Shown here: one piece after another, positions 37,908 to 46,150 of the stretch
Position numbering within the stretch: the first letter of the stretch is position 1
Layout of the letters: the number at the start of each line of letters is the position of its first letter
Source: Bacillus thuringiensis
GTDB taxonomy: Bacteria > Bacillota > Bacilli > Bacillales > Bacillaceae_G
NCBI RefSeq assembly: GCF_022095615.2
Contig: NZ_CP155559.1
Location: 2,167,501-2,231,500 of the forward strand
DNA: 64,000 nucleotides
Reading direction: 5' to 3'
Made by a program: the position numbers and the translations under genes
Notes under the pieces: model-generated
The model's input: the letters and a program-made list of their open reading frames with translations, nothing else
Database searches by the model: none
Told to the model about the DNA's origin: nothing

Positions 37908-38603
37908 ATGGAGGATAGATCAGGTTTAATTACGCATTATTTGAAGACTAATAAAACACTCGAGTTTTTTTCAGGAATAGATACAGCTTATTTTCATGTA
38001 AATCATTTTGAAAAAGGGGAGCTTATTTGCAATATTGAAGACGAAATGAATCGTTTATATTTTGTTGTTAAAGGTAAAGTAAAAGTTTATACGATTACAC
38101 CAGAGGGAAAGAAACTGATCCTTCGTTTTATCAATCCATTGGCAATTGTTGGTGATATTGAATTAATACAAAATAGTAAAGCACATAATGCCGTTGAAGC
38201 TTGTTCACATGTTGTAGCGATCTCCATTTCTCATACGGTAATTAGAAACAAGTTAATACAGAATCCCATATTTATGAAGTTCTTGCTTGAAAACATTGCG
38301 AACACGTTAAAAATATCGACCCGTTTTACAGCTCTAAATTTACTTTATCCAGTGGAAGTACGTGTAGCTAGTTATTTACTTTCTATTTTCACTGATAGTA
38401 ACGGGAATATGTATAAAGAAGATTTGGATGCAACTTCGGTATCAAGTATTGCGGATTTTATAGGGGTGAGTTATAGGCACGTAATTCGGGTGTTACAAAA
38501 ATTTTATAATGAAAAATTAATTGAAAAGAGTAATGGAGTTATTGTAATTAAAGATTTATCTAGAATGAAGGAAGTCGCGAAAGATAATATATATGAGAAA
38601 TGA
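37908..38603 (+). CDS. Crp/Fnr family transcriptional regulator
   Basis: This 231-residue regulator has an N-terminal cyclic-nucleotide-binding-type beta barrel (about 15-125: YFHVNHFEKGELICNIEDEMNRLYFVVKGKV in overlapping view, LRFINPLAIVGDIELI). A C-terminal winged helix-turn-helix follows (about 145-215: SSIADFIGVSYRHVIRVLQKF). It looks most like the YeiL/Crp subgroup without Cys clusters. ATG 37908 is used because AAAGGAGG is 8 nt before it and only 2 nt before ATG 37902. Lying between two half-size transporters, it probably controls them, with the transported compound or its product as effector. Confidence 0.9.
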   Translation: MEDRSGLITHYLKTNKTLEFFSGIDTAYFHVNHFEKGELICNIEDEMNRLYFVVKGKVKVYTITPEGKKLILRFINPLAIVGDIELIQNSKAHNAVEACSHVVAISISHTVIRNKLIQNPIFMKFLLENIANTLKISTRFTALNLLYPVEVRVASYLLSIFTDSNGNMYKEDLDATSVSSIADFIGVSYRHVIRVLQKFYNEKLIEKSNGVIVIKDLSRMKEVAKDNIYEK

Positions 38604-38619
38604 AAAGGGGAGAGGGAGT

Positions 38620-39090
38620 ATGATTGGGTTTAGTTTAGCGATAGTAGCAGGAATATTAATTAGCGTACAATCTGTTTTCAATACAAAAGTGAATGAAAAT
38701 GCAGGGCAGTGGTTAACAACTGCATGTGTTCTTGGAATAGGTCTCATAAGTTCTATTCTATTTTATATCATTACAGAAAACAGTATTAGCATTAATTTTT
38801 ATACCACAAATTATTTATTTTATGTAAGTGGATTGTTTGGCATCGGGTTAATTATTTGTATAATGGGTGCAATAAAAAGTTTAGGTCCAGCGTATACGGT
38901 GTTAATTAGCCTTATTACTCAATTAGTTGTTGCGTTATGTATTGATACATTCGGATTATTTGGAATGGAGAGCATTCCATTACAAATAAATAAATTAGTT
39001 GGGATAGGTCTATTAATTGTAGGGGTAGGAATTTTTAAAAATCTATTTTCGAGTAAGCAAGCTATTAAAATAACTGAGGGTGAGGTTTAA
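38620..39090 (+). CDS. YdcZ-type (DUF606) small DMT transporter, subunit 2
   Basis: This 156-residue protein has about five helices and the same DUF606 start (GFSLAIVAGILISVQSVFNTKV). It is clearly homologous to the 37463 protein but not a recent duplicate. ATG 38620 is chosen for GGGGAGAGGGAG. It overlaps the Crp-gene frame region only outside the coding part. Two unequal half-size transporters around one regulator suggest a heteromeric transporter, as in paired SMR proteins. Confidence 0.86.
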   Translation: MIGFSLAIVAGILISVQSVFNTKVNENAGQWLTTACVLGIGLISSILFYIITENSISINFYTTNYLFYVSGLFGIGLIICIMGAIKSLGPAYTVLISLITQLVVALCIDTFGLFGMESIPLQINKLVGIGLLIVGVGIFKNLFSSKQAIKITEGEV

Positions 39091-39223
39091 AGAATATAAA
39101 GGAAAAGGTATTAATAATCAGATTATATATAGAAGGAAATACCATTATAATATGTCCCTGTTAGTGAAGGATTTATATCTATTTGATAAAAAACGTGAGT
39201 TAGTAATTAGTGTAGTTGAAAAT

Positions 39224-39272
39224 AGTAAAGAAGACATCAATCTGTTGAGGTCTTCTTTATTAATTGTTTTGA
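39224..39272 (+). terminator. Intrinsic terminator of the YdcZ-Crp-YdcZ unit
   Basis: AATAGTAAAGAAGAC pairs with GTCTTCTTTATT around a long loop, followed by a T-rich run. It lies within a 67-codon spurious frame. Confidence 0.6.
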
Positions 39273-39451
39273 GATTATATTAACTGAAGTAGAAGAGTAT
39301 GAGAAGTGGTTATTGGAAAGGAGAATGGGGATGAAAATAAAATATTACTAAATATACGTAACTAATGCATACAATGTCTTTTTCAGTTATTATGTTGTAA
39401 ATAATTTTATGGTAAAATCTTTAACATAATGAAATAAAGGGGTAGTATTCT

Positions 39452-39523
39452 ATGGGTTATTTTTCAAATGGTTTATTAGTCTTATTTGTTCTTATCGTCT
39501 GTAGCTGTATGATTTTTGGTTGA
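39452..39523 (+). CDS. 23-residue tiny transmembrane protein (YjcZ-like)
   Basis: This very short gene encodes MGYFSNGLLVLFVLIVCSCM followed by IFG. The layout (MGY... then a single LLVLFVLIV helix and a C-terminal small/Gly end) matches the Bacillus tiny-TM or YjcZ group of spore-related mini proteins. AAAGGGG lies about 10 nt before the ATG, and a strong terminator starts 23 nt after the stop, so it is a complete transcription unit. It contains two Cys, unusual for the group. Function unknown; expression during sporulation is an inference from relatives. Confidence 0.65.
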   Translation: MGYFSNGLLVLFVLIVCSCMIFG

Positions 39524-39546
39524 TAATATTATGACATGTTTATATA

Positions 39547-39586
39547 AAAGAAGTTAACTGAGGTGACGTTAACTTCTTTTTATTTT
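39547..39586 (+). terminator. Intrinsic terminator of the tiny-TM gene
   Basis: AAAGAAGTTAAC and GTTAACTTCTTT form a perfect 12-bp stem around TGAGGTGAC, followed by TTATTTT. Confidence 0.88.
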
Positions 39587-39699
39587 ATGCTGAGAAGGAA
39601 TTCTATCTTTGTTATTGAAGTTTATTTTTACATTGATCAGGTTTTTGTAAAGGGAAAGTTTATGAAACATAAACAAACCGGAGAATAGGGAGTATTTAC

Positions 39700-40107
39700 A
39701 TGAAAAATAGTATACGCTACACAAGTGAACATCCTACAGATTTTAATGGATTATTAACCCTATACGAATCTTTAGGATGGAATTCTCTTAAATTAACGGT
39801 TAATGAATTAGAACAAATGTGTAAACAAAGTTGGTATGCAATATATGCTTTTAAAGAGCAACAATTAATAGGGATGGGGCGTATTATATCAGATGGTGTA
39901 ATAACAGGAATTATTTGTGGAGTAGGTGTATTGCCAGAATATCAGTCTATTGGTATTGGGAAAGAAATAATAGAACGATTAGTCCAGCGCTGTGAAAAAA
40001 ATAAGGTTATCCCACAACTTATGTGTGTGGAAAAATTGCAATCTTACTATGAATCTGTAGGGTTTGAAGCATTCTCTATTGGGATGACAAAACATATTAT
40101 GAGATAG
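39700..40107 (+). CDS. GNAT family N-acetyltransferase
   Basis: This is a 135-residue single-domain acetyltransferase. The acetyl-CoA motif is VGVLPEYQSIGIGKEIIERL (about residues 72-92), with an ending YYESVGFEAFSIGMTKHI typical of small GNATs acting on free amines or peptides. The substrate is unknown. The ribosome site GGAGAATAGGGAG precedes the ATG. Single gene. Confidence 0.88.
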   Translation: MKNSIRYTSEHPTDFNGLLTLYESLGWNSLKLTVNELEQMCKQSWYAIYAFKEQQLIGMGRIISDGVITGIICGVGVLPEYQSIGIGKEIIERLVQRCEKNKVIPQLMCVEKLQSYYESVGFEAFSIGMTKHIMR

Positions 40108-40173
40108 CGGTGCTTTATATTTTTAGTTTACCCGTATATATTTTCAAACTTCAGTATAAAGGAGAGTTGCTGT

Positions 40174-40827
40174 ATGGAGATTGCTAAAGGGGTAGAAATG
40201 TTACAACTTGAGTTTCAAGAATTTATAATTCACCCAATTCTTTTATGGAGTGATGAAATTGCAGTTTTAATAGATACTGGTTTCCCTGGACAATTTGAAG
40301 ATATACAAGTAGAGATGGAGAGAGTTGGGGTATCTTTTGATAAGCTAAAAGTTGTGATTTTGACACACCAGGATATAGATCATATAGGTAGCCTTCCTGA
40401 TTTATTGGAGAATGGTGTAAGCGATATTAAAGTTTATGCGCACGAGTTAGATAAGCCATATATTGAGGGGAATTTACCTTTATTGAAAGATGTACATGTA
40501 GAGAACCTACCAAAAGGAAAAGTGAGTGACACCGTGATTGACGGGCAAGAACTTCCGTATTGCGGTGGGATACTAATTCTACATACTCCTGGACACACTC
40601 CGGGTCATATTAGTTTATATTTGAAACAAAGTAAAACTCTTATTGCAGGAGACTCTATGTATAGTGTGAATGGAAAGTTAGGAGGAATTCACGCCCCAAC
40701 AACTTTAAATGTTAAGGAAGCACAGCAGTCTTTGAAGAAGTATTCAAATCTAGATATTGAATCCATAGTTTGTTACCATGGTGGATTAAGTAAGGAGAAT
40801 ATAAAGATTCAAATTCAAAATTTGTAA
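40174..40827 (+). CDS. MBL-fold metallo-hydrolase
   Basis: This 217-residue metallo-beta-lactamase-fold protein has the first metal motif LTHQDIDHIGSLPDLL (HxDxDH). His in LHTPGHTPGHISLYL and Asp in AGDSMYSV follow, with a terminal CYHGG histidine. This set of motifs with HTPGHTPGH is typical of glyoxalase-II-like or small YobT/YflN-like hydrolases. Substrate unknown. AAAGGAGAG precedes the ATG. The terminator at 40894 separates it from the convergent TetR gene. Confidence 0.9.
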   Translation: MEIAKGVEMLQLEFQEFIIHPILLWSDEIAVLIDTGFPGQFEDIQVEMERVGVSFDKLKVVILTHQDIDHIGSLPDLLENGVSDIKVYAHELDKPYIEGNLPLLKDVHVENLPKGKVSDTVIDGQELPYCGGILILHTPGHTPGHISLYLKQSKTLIAGDSMYSVNGKLGGIHAPTTLNVKEAQQSLKKYSNLDIESIVCYHGGLSKENIKIQIQNL

Positions 40828-40893
40828 AAGTTGAAGAGGAATTTTTTGTTAAACTGTGCTGAAGTATAATCTAATTAATAGTAAATAAATAAT

Positions 40894-40932
40894 AAAAGAG
40901 CATGTTTGAAAAAAATTCAAACATGCTCTTTT
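40894..40932. terminator. Bidirectional intrinsic terminator
   Basis: A 17-bp perfect stem (AAAAGAGCATGTTTGAA with TTCAAACATGCTCTTTT) around AAAAA lies between convergent genes. Confidence 0.93.
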
Positions 40933-40948
40933 ATTAAAGTAAATCAGT

Positions 40949-41578
40949 TTAATATGAATGGCCTAATCCGTTCCAATAAAACAAAACAATTTCTTGTGCT
41001 AATTCATCTATATTTGCAAGAATAGGATTGTGATTTTCATCTTTAAAATTCCCAATTGATAATAAAGATACGAAAGCATGAGCAGCAAATTTAGCGTTTC
41101 CTTTAGAAATTTCTCCAAGTTGCATTGCATTATCGAGTACTTTTTCTAATACTTCATACATGTTATCTTCAGCATTTTTTAATTGCTTCAATTGTTCTTC
41201 AGATAATGATAGTTTTGCATCTTTCATAAAATTCTTCATATCAATATCTGTCGTTGCGTGTAAGTAGACTTTAGCGAAGTCCAATAACCTTTCTTGTAAT
41301 GTTTTATTTGTAGAAAGGATTTGAGACATATTCTCTCGTATACGTACCATCATTTGAATCATAGTAGCGGTAAATAAATCTGCTTTTGTTGAATAGTAAT
41401 AGTAGACGGTTGCTTTCGTCACACCACAAACTTTTGCGACTTCATCCATAGAAACAACTTGATAATTTTGAGTAAGAAATAATCGAGTTGCAACTTCTAA
41501 AATTAGTTCTTTTGTAGATTTTGTATTTTTATTTTGACGAGGCCTTCCAAGAGGACGTTGTTTTTGTTCCAAATCCAT
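40949..41578 (-). CDS. TetR/AcrR family repressor
   Basis: This is a 209-residue regulator. The N-terminal helix-turn-helix domain (about 20-70) contains LILEVATRLFLTQNYQVVSM and VCGVTKATVYYYYSTKADLF. The helical ligand-binding part follows. It is transcribed away from an MMPL transporter gene; between them the transporter promoter contains an operator-like element, so this is very probably its repressor, relieved by a transported compound. A basic stretch (RPLGRPRQNKNTK) precedes the DNA-binding domain, common in TetR proteins. Confidence 0.92.
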   Translation of the reverse strand: MDLEQKQRPLGRPRQNKNTKSTKELILEVATRLFLTQNYQVVSMDEVAKVCGVTKATVYYYYSTKADLFTATMIQMMVRIRENMSQILSTNKTLQERLLDFAKVYLHATTDIDMKNFMKDAKLSLSEEQLKQLKNAEDNMYEVLEKVLDNAMQLGEISKGNAKFAAHAFVSLLSIGNFKDENHNPILANIDELAQEIVLFYWNGLGHSY

Positions 41579-41630
41579 TCGCTCCTGACATGTATTGTTT
41601 AGATAATTATAACATAATTTTTATTCATTC

Positions 41631-41660
41631 TTGATTAATTAACCGACCAGTATATATAAT
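41631..41660 (+). promoter_or_regulatory. MMPL promoter with operator in the spacer
   Basis: TTGATT at 41631-41636 and TATAAT at 41655-41660 are 18 nt apart. The spacer holds AACCGACCAGT, a GACC/GGT-type element often seen in TetR operators of Bacillus efflux genes. Outer arms ATTAATT (41634-41640) and AATTAAT (about 41657-41664) are also symmetrical. A repressor bound here would cover the promoter. Confidence 0.65.
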
Positions 41661-41693
41661 TAATAGTGGAGGGAAAAAGGAAGGTGGGTTTTT

Positions 41694-43925
41694 ATGAAAA
41701 AGCACCCGTTACATATGTTAGGGAGGCTTGTAGCAGGGAAGCATACGCAATGGATAACTTTATCGGTTTGGGTTCTTATTACATTATTACTTTCATTTAC
41801 GTTACCACAAGTAAATAGTACGAAAGAACCGAATCCGAAAAATTTACCTGAAACTGCTATGTCGCAGCAAGCGGAAGCACTTATGAAAAAAGAATTTCCA
41901 AATAATGCAGGAAATCCTTTGTTAGTAGTATGGTATAGAGATGGTGGATTACAGTCAAAGGACTATAAACTCATACAAGACGTTTATAAAGAATTAAAGG
42001 CCAGTCCTTTAAAAGAACAATCAACGTTACCACCATTTGATACAATCCCGGAACAAGCATTATCAAAAAGTGCATCAAAAGATGGTACATCATTTGTTAC
42101 ACCCGTATTCTTTAATAAGTCAGCTGGAACGGATATATTAAAAGGAAATCTTGAAGATTTAAGAAACATAGTGAATAGTAAGGTCGATGAAGATCCGTTC
42201 AAACAAAAAATAAGTGACTCTGGTTTACACGTTCGATTATCTGGACCAGTAGGTATTCAAACAGATGCAGTTAGCTTATTTAGTCAAGCAGATGTGAAGT
42301 TATTAGTTGCTACTGTATTACTCGTATTAGTCCTATTAATTTTACTGTACCGTTCACCAATCTTAGCAATTTTACCTTTACTTGTTGTTGGCTTTGCATA
42401 CGGTATTATTAGTCCAACGCTTGGTTTTTTAGCTGATCACGGATGGATTAAAGTAGATGCCCAAGCAATATCAATCATGACAGTGTTATTGTTTGGTGCT
42501 GGAACGGACTATTGTCTATTTTTAATTTCGAGATATCGGGAGTGCTTGTTAGAAGAAGAAAGTAAATATAAGGCGCTGCAACTTGCGATTAAAGCATCTG
42601 GTGGGGCAATAATAATGAGTGCATTAACGGTAGTACTTGGCTTAGGAACATTACTACTTGCTCATTATGGTGCCTTTCATCGATTTGCAGTACCATTTAG
42701 TGTTGCAGTATTCATAATGGGAATCGCTGCTTTAACAATTCTTCCTGCGTTTTTATTAATCTTTGGCAGAGTTGCGTTCTTCCCGTTTATACCGAGAACA
42801 ACTTCAATGAATGAGGAGTTTGCAAGAAAGAAAAAGAAAGTCGTAAAGGTTAAAAAATCAAAAGGCGCCTTTAGTAAAAAACTTGGAGATGTAGTAGTAC
42901 GAAGACCGTGGACAATAATTATGCTTACTGTATTTGTATTAGGTGGATTGGCTTCATTTGTAACACGTATTCAATACACATATGACCTATTAGAATCGTT
43001 TCCAAAGGATATGCCTTCACGTGAAGGGTTTACATTAATTAGTGATCATTTTTCAGCTGGTGAACTAGCGCCAGTAAAAATTGTTGTTGATACGAAAGGA
43101 AAAGCGCTTCCTATTAAAGAAAAACTAGAGAAATTTTCTTTCGTAAAAACAGTGAAAGAGCCAAAAGAGGGTAAAGAAAACAAGCAAATTAAAATGTATG
43201 AGGTTTCTTTAGCAGAAAATCCATACTCAATTGAAGCATTAGATCAAATTCCTAAATTGAAAAGTAGTGTAGAAAAAGTATTAAAGGATGCTGGGGTTAG
43301 CAATGCTGAAGATCAGCTATGGATTGGCGGAGAAACAGCTTCATTATATGATACAAAGCAAATTACAGAACGTGATGAATCAGTTATTATTCCAGTAATG
43401 ATTAGTATTATAGCTTTACTATTACTAGTCTACTTACGCTCAATTGTTGCGATGGTTTATTTAATTGTAACTGTCGTTTTATCATTCTTCTCAGCATTAG
43501 GCGCAGGATGGATATTACTTCACTTCGGTATGGGTGCACCGGCCATTCAAGGTGCAATACCGTTATACGCATTCGTATTTTTAGTTGCTTTAGGTGAAGA
43601 TTATAATATCTTTATGGTTTCAGAAATATGGAAAAACAGAAAGACACAAAATCATTTGGATGCAGTAAAAAATGGCGTTATACAAACAGGTAGTGTCATT
43701 ACATCCGCAGGTTTAATTTTAGCCGGAACTTTTGCTGTGTTAGGAACACTTCCAATTCAAGTGCTCGTTCAATTTGGTATTGTAACAGCAATTGGTGTAT
43801 TACTAGATACGTTTATTGTAAGACCACTACTTGTACCGGCAATCACAGTCGTTTTAGGCCGTTTTGCTTTTTGGCCAGGGAAACTTTCAAGAAAGAGTGA
43901 AGAAATACAAAAAGTGGATGCATAG
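41694..43925 (+). CDS. MMPL/RND-family efflux transporter
   Basis: This 743-residue transporter has about 12 helices in two halves. Each half has a first helix, a large extracellular domain (about 45-190 and 430-560) and five more helices. Hallmarks are GAGTDYCLFLISRYRE (about 265-280) and the matching second-half GEDYNIFMVSEIWK (about 645-660), with the helix-4 Asp pair for proton coupling. It resembles YdfJ/YdgH of B. subtilis and actinobacterial MmpL. Probable substrates are lipids or hydrophobic toxic compounds. The ATG follows AAAGGAAGGTGG, and a terminator follows. Confidence 0.93.
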   Translation: MKKHPLHMLGRLVAGKHTQWITLSVWVLITLLLSFTLPQVNSTKEPNPKNLPETAMSQQAEALMKKEFPNNAGNPLLVVWYRDGGLQSKDYKLIQDVYKELKASPLKEQSTLPPFDTIPEQALSKSASKDGTSFVTPVFFNKSAGTDILKGNLEDLRNIVNSKVDEDPFKQKISDSGLHVRLSGPVGIQTDAVSLFSQADVKLLVATVLLVLVLLILLYRSPILAILPLLVVGFAYGIISPTLGFLADHGWIKVDAQAISIMTVLLFGAGTDYCLFLISRYRECLLEEESKYKALQLAIKASGGAIIMSALTVVLGLGTLLLAHYGAFHRFAVPFSVAVFIMGIAALTILPAFLLIFGRVAFFPFIPRTTSMNEEFARKKKKVVKVKKSKGAFSKKLGDVVVRRPWTIIMLTVFVLGGLASFVTRIQYTYDLLESFPKDMPSREGFTLISDHFSAGELAPVKIVVDTKGKALPIKEKLEKFSFVKTVKEPKEGKENKQIKMYEVSLAENPYSIEALDQIPKLKSSVEKVLKDAGVSNAEDQLWIGGETASLYDTKQITERDESVIIPVMISIIALLLLVYLRSIVAMVYLIVTVVLSFFSALGAGWILLHFGMGAPAIQGAIPLYAFVFLVALGEDYNIFMVSEIWKNRKTQNHLDAVKNGVIQTGSVITSAGLILAGTFAVLGTLPIQVLVQFGIVTAIGVLLDTFIVRPLLVPAITVVLGRFAFWPGKLSRKSEEIQKVDA

Positions 43926-43926
43926 T

Positions 43927-43961
43927 TGAAAAAGCCAAGGATATTTTCCTTGGCTTTTTTC
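43927..43961. terminator. Intrinsic terminator
   Basis: AAAAAGCCAAGGA and TCCTTGGCTTTTT form a stem around TATTT after the MMPL stop. Its far end overlaps the stop of the convergent small gene at 43960. Confidence 0.9.
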
Positions 43962-44151
43962 AATGTAATTCATTTTTTGAAGTCAAATCATCAGATACAG
44001 AATGATCAGCATCTTCAATATCGGTTTCTGGCATTCCATATAAGCCGTTCATTGCTTGTTCTTCGATATTAAGATTTGCAGTATGATTATTTTGAATTGG
44101 TGTAGCGTTTTCGGTAACAGTTTCTTTTTTATTTTCATTTTTGTTATTCAT
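43960..44151 (-). CDS. Small acidic hypothetical protein
   Basis: This is a 63-residue hydrophilic, Asn/Glu-rich protein, probably disordered, starting MNNKNENKKETVTEN and containing NIEEQAMNGLYGMPETDIEDAD. ATG 44151 is preferred because TTTGGAGG lies 8 nt upstream. No family recognised; similar short acidic proteins in Bacillus are often spore-associated, but that is only analogy here. It shares the convergent terminator with the MMPL gene. Confidence 0.6.
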   Translation of the reverse strand: MNNKNENKKETVTENATPIQNNHTANLNIEEQAMNGLYGMPETDIEDADHSVSDDLTSKNELH

Positions 44152-44290
44152 GTATGAATCCTCCAAATTTCATTTGATTTATCTATAGTATGTGGATGGA
44201 TTTCTAGAAATATGTGAATTGATTCTTATAGATGTTATATAATTAAATAAACAATTAGGGTGAAATGTAAACTGTTAGGAGTGAACAATT

Positions 44291-44320
44291 ATGGTGAAAG
44301 CAAGGAAATTAGCCTTCTAA
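44291..44320 (+). CDS. cat leader peptide (9 residues)
   Basis: A nine-codon frame, MVKARKLAF then TAA, follows a TTAGGAGTG ribosome site. It has the length and opening (MVK) of leader peptides of inducible cat genes such as cat-86. Chloramphenicol would stall a ribosome in this peptide, which then opens the hairpin at 44310-44346. Confidence 0.85.
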   Translation: MVKARKLAF

Positions 44321-44346
44321 AATAAAAAGAAAATTTTAGGAGGCTA
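44310..44346 (+). promoter_or_regulatory. Translational attenuator hairpin of cat
   Basis: TAGCCTTCTAAAAT (44310-44323) and ATTTTAGGAGGCTA (44333-44346) pair over 14 positions with one T-G wobble and a 9-nt loop. The right arm contains the AGGAGG ribosome site of cat; the left arm overlaps the last codons and stop of the leader peptide. This is the standard drug-inducible translation attenuation design. Confidence 0.93.
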
Positions 44347-44351
44347 TTAAA

Positions 44352-45002
44352 ATGAAGTTTCATGTAATTGATAGAGAAAATTGGAATAGAGAGCAGTATT
44401 TTGAACATTATTTAGAATTAAAATGTACGTTTAGTATGACAGTAAATGTTGATATTACGCTTCTGATAGAGAAAGTACATCAAAAGGGAATTAAATTTTA
44501 TCCGACTGTTATTTATATAATTTCGAGAATAATAAATAAACATAAAGAATTTCGAACATGTTTTAATAAAGAAGGAATTTTGGGCTATTGGGAGAAAATG
44601 ATACCTAGCTATACAATCTTTCATATAGATGATAAGTCTTTTTCAAGTATATGGACGGATTATTCAAGTGATTTCCGCATTTTCTATAAAAATTATGAAG
44701 AAGATATGAGATGCTATGCTAGTGTTCGTGGTCTTTTCACGAAAGAAAATATTCCGCCTAATGTATTTCCGATTTCTAGCATACCTTGGACTAGTTTTAC
44801 TGGATTTAATCTTAATATTAATAATGATGCTGATTTTCTATTACCAATTATAACTTGTGGGAAATATTTTAATGAAGAAAATAAGGTTATGCTACCAGTT
44901 TCATTGCAAGTTCATCATTCGGTTTGTGATGGATATCATGCGAGTCGATTTATTGAAGAGTTGCAGGAGTTAAGTCATACTTGCAACGAGTGGCTTAAGT
45001 AA
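44352..45002 (+). CDS. cat: Chloramphenicol O-acetyltransferase, type A
   Basis: This 216-residue CAT enzyme would transfer acetyl from acetyl-CoA to chloramphenicol as a trimer. The catalytic motif is QVHHSVCDGYHASRF, with catalytic His189 and structural Asp193. The N-terminal NREQYFEHYLELKCTFSMTV block matches the substrate-pocket region of CAT. Length is typical. Codon and base use look like the neighbours and no mobile element is visible, so this may be the intrinsic B. cereus group cat gene and not a plasmid import. Whether it gives resistance cannot be judged from the sequence. Confidence 0.94.
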   Translation: MKFHVIDRENWNREQYFEHYLELKCTFSMTVNVDITLLIEKVHQKGIKFYPTVIYIISRIINKHKEFRTCFNKEGILGYWEKMIPSYTIFHIDDKSFSSIWTDYSSDFRIFYKNYEEDMRCYASVRGLFTKENIPPNVFPISSIPWTSFTGFNLNINNDADFLLPIITCGKYFNEENKVMLPVSLQVHHSVCDGYHASRFIEELQELSHTCNEWLK

Positions 45003-45041
45003 CAACTGGTTTTTAATTATAAACAATTGAAAATGAATAAT

Positions 45042-45081
45042 AGAAGAGAACATGTTTATATTGCATGGTCTCTTTTTTATT
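45042..45081 (+). terminator. Intrinsic terminator of cat
   Basis: AGAGAACATG and CATGGTCTCT form a 10-position stem with one mismatch around TTTATATTG, followed by TTTTTT. Confidence 0.8.
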
Positions 45082-45223
45082 CATTAATACGAAGTAACAG
45101 TGGAAAATATAGGTTTATTTATAGTTTAATAGTAAAGAGGAGTATTAATTTTAATTTTCTTTATTTTATAATTATATCGTTTGCAAAGTTTCTTATTTTT
45201 TAATAATAAAGGGGAAAGTAAAA

Positions 45224-46150
45224 ATGACATTAATATCTATAGAAAAAGCTACAATTTTAGATGCTGAAAAGTTAACAGAAATAATGACAAAAACATTTGA
45301 TGAAGAAGCAAAACGCTGGTTATATGGCCAAGATGATGTAATTGACTATAACATCCAACCACCAGGGTATTCTTCAGTAGAAATGATGAAATATTCGATT
45401 GAAGAACTGGATTCTTTTAAAATAATAATGAATGAAAAAATAATTGGGGGAATTATAGTTACGATCTCTGGTAAGTCATATGGTCGAATTGATCGTATTT
45501 TTGTGGATCCTGTTTATCAAGGAAAAGGAATTGGATCATATGTTATCAAATTAATAGAAGAGGAATATCCGAACATAAGGATTTGGGATCTCGAAACATC
45601 CAGTAGACAAATTAACAATCATCATTTTTATAAAAAAATGGGCTATGGAATAGTTTTCAAATCTGAAGATGAGTATTGTTATGTAAAAAGAATAACTGTA
45701 GAGTCGGCTGAAGAGGACCTAATAAAAAACAAAGATATGAAAAATAGCCAATACGAAAACAGTAATCTAGCAAATACAGAGTATTATCAAGTGAATTTAA
45801 AAAACAGTTCATTTGTGGGTAGTAATATAAAGCATATGGATATGAGTAATTGTAATGTAAGTCAATCAAAGTTTAGAAATATAAATTTTAGAAGTTCTTC
45901 ATATGCAGATTTAAACCTTTCTGGTAGTAAATTTAATTTTGTGACTTTAGGTGGGGTTCAATTTAAAAATACAAGTCTTGGAGATGATAAAGATCCTATT
46001 TTATTCGATAAATGTGAGTTAGAAGGTAGTATAGTAAGTAATAGTAACCTGAAAAATATGGAAATAGTAAATTGTGATATAACCGGTATGAAAATAAATG
46101 GTATTCCAATTGAAATGTTACTTGAGTTATATAATAAAGTAAAAAGTTAA
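45224..46150 (+). CDS. GNAT acetyltransferase fused to pentapeptide-repeat domain
   Basis: This 308-residue fusion has two parts. Residues 1-155 are a GNAT domain with acetyl-CoA motif FVDPVYQGKGIGSYVIKLIE (about 93-112) and an HHFYKKMGY end. Residues about 172-290 carry imperfect five-residue repeats (for example NLANT, NLKNS, NFRSS, DLNLS, NLKNM) as in right-handed quadrilateral beta-helix proteins. A final INGIPIEMLLELYN is also seen at the end of other pentapeptide proteins. Pentapeptide proteins can mimic DNA (Qnr, MfpA); GNATs acetylate amines. No role for the fusion is known to me. AAAGGGGAAAG precedes the ATG. Confidence 0.88.
   Translation: MTLISIEKATILDAEKLTEIMTKTFDEEAKRWLYGQDDVIDYNIQPPGYSSVEMMKYSIEELDSFKIIMNEKIIGGIIVTISGKSYGRIDRIFVDPVYQGKGIGSYVIKLIEEEYPNIRIWDLETSSRQINNHHFYKKMGYGIVFKSEDEYCYVKRITVESAEEDLIKNKDMKNSQYENSNLANTEYYQVNLKNSSFVGSNIKHMDMSNCNVSQSKFRNINFRSSSYADLNLSGSKFNFVTLGGVQFKNTSLGDDKDPILFDKCELEGSIVSNSNLKNMEIVNCDITGMKINGIPIEMLLELYNKVKS

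Noticed and set aside
39080..39283. Open frame of 67 codons after the second YdcZ gene
   Set aside because: It has no ribosome site, its composition looks non-coding, and the terminator of the YdcZ-Crp-YdcZ unit lies inside it.
39520..39535. Fur-box-like TGATAATATTATGA
   Set aside because: It matches a Fur box only in part (several mismatches), and it lies after the tiny-TM gene with no iron gene downstream.
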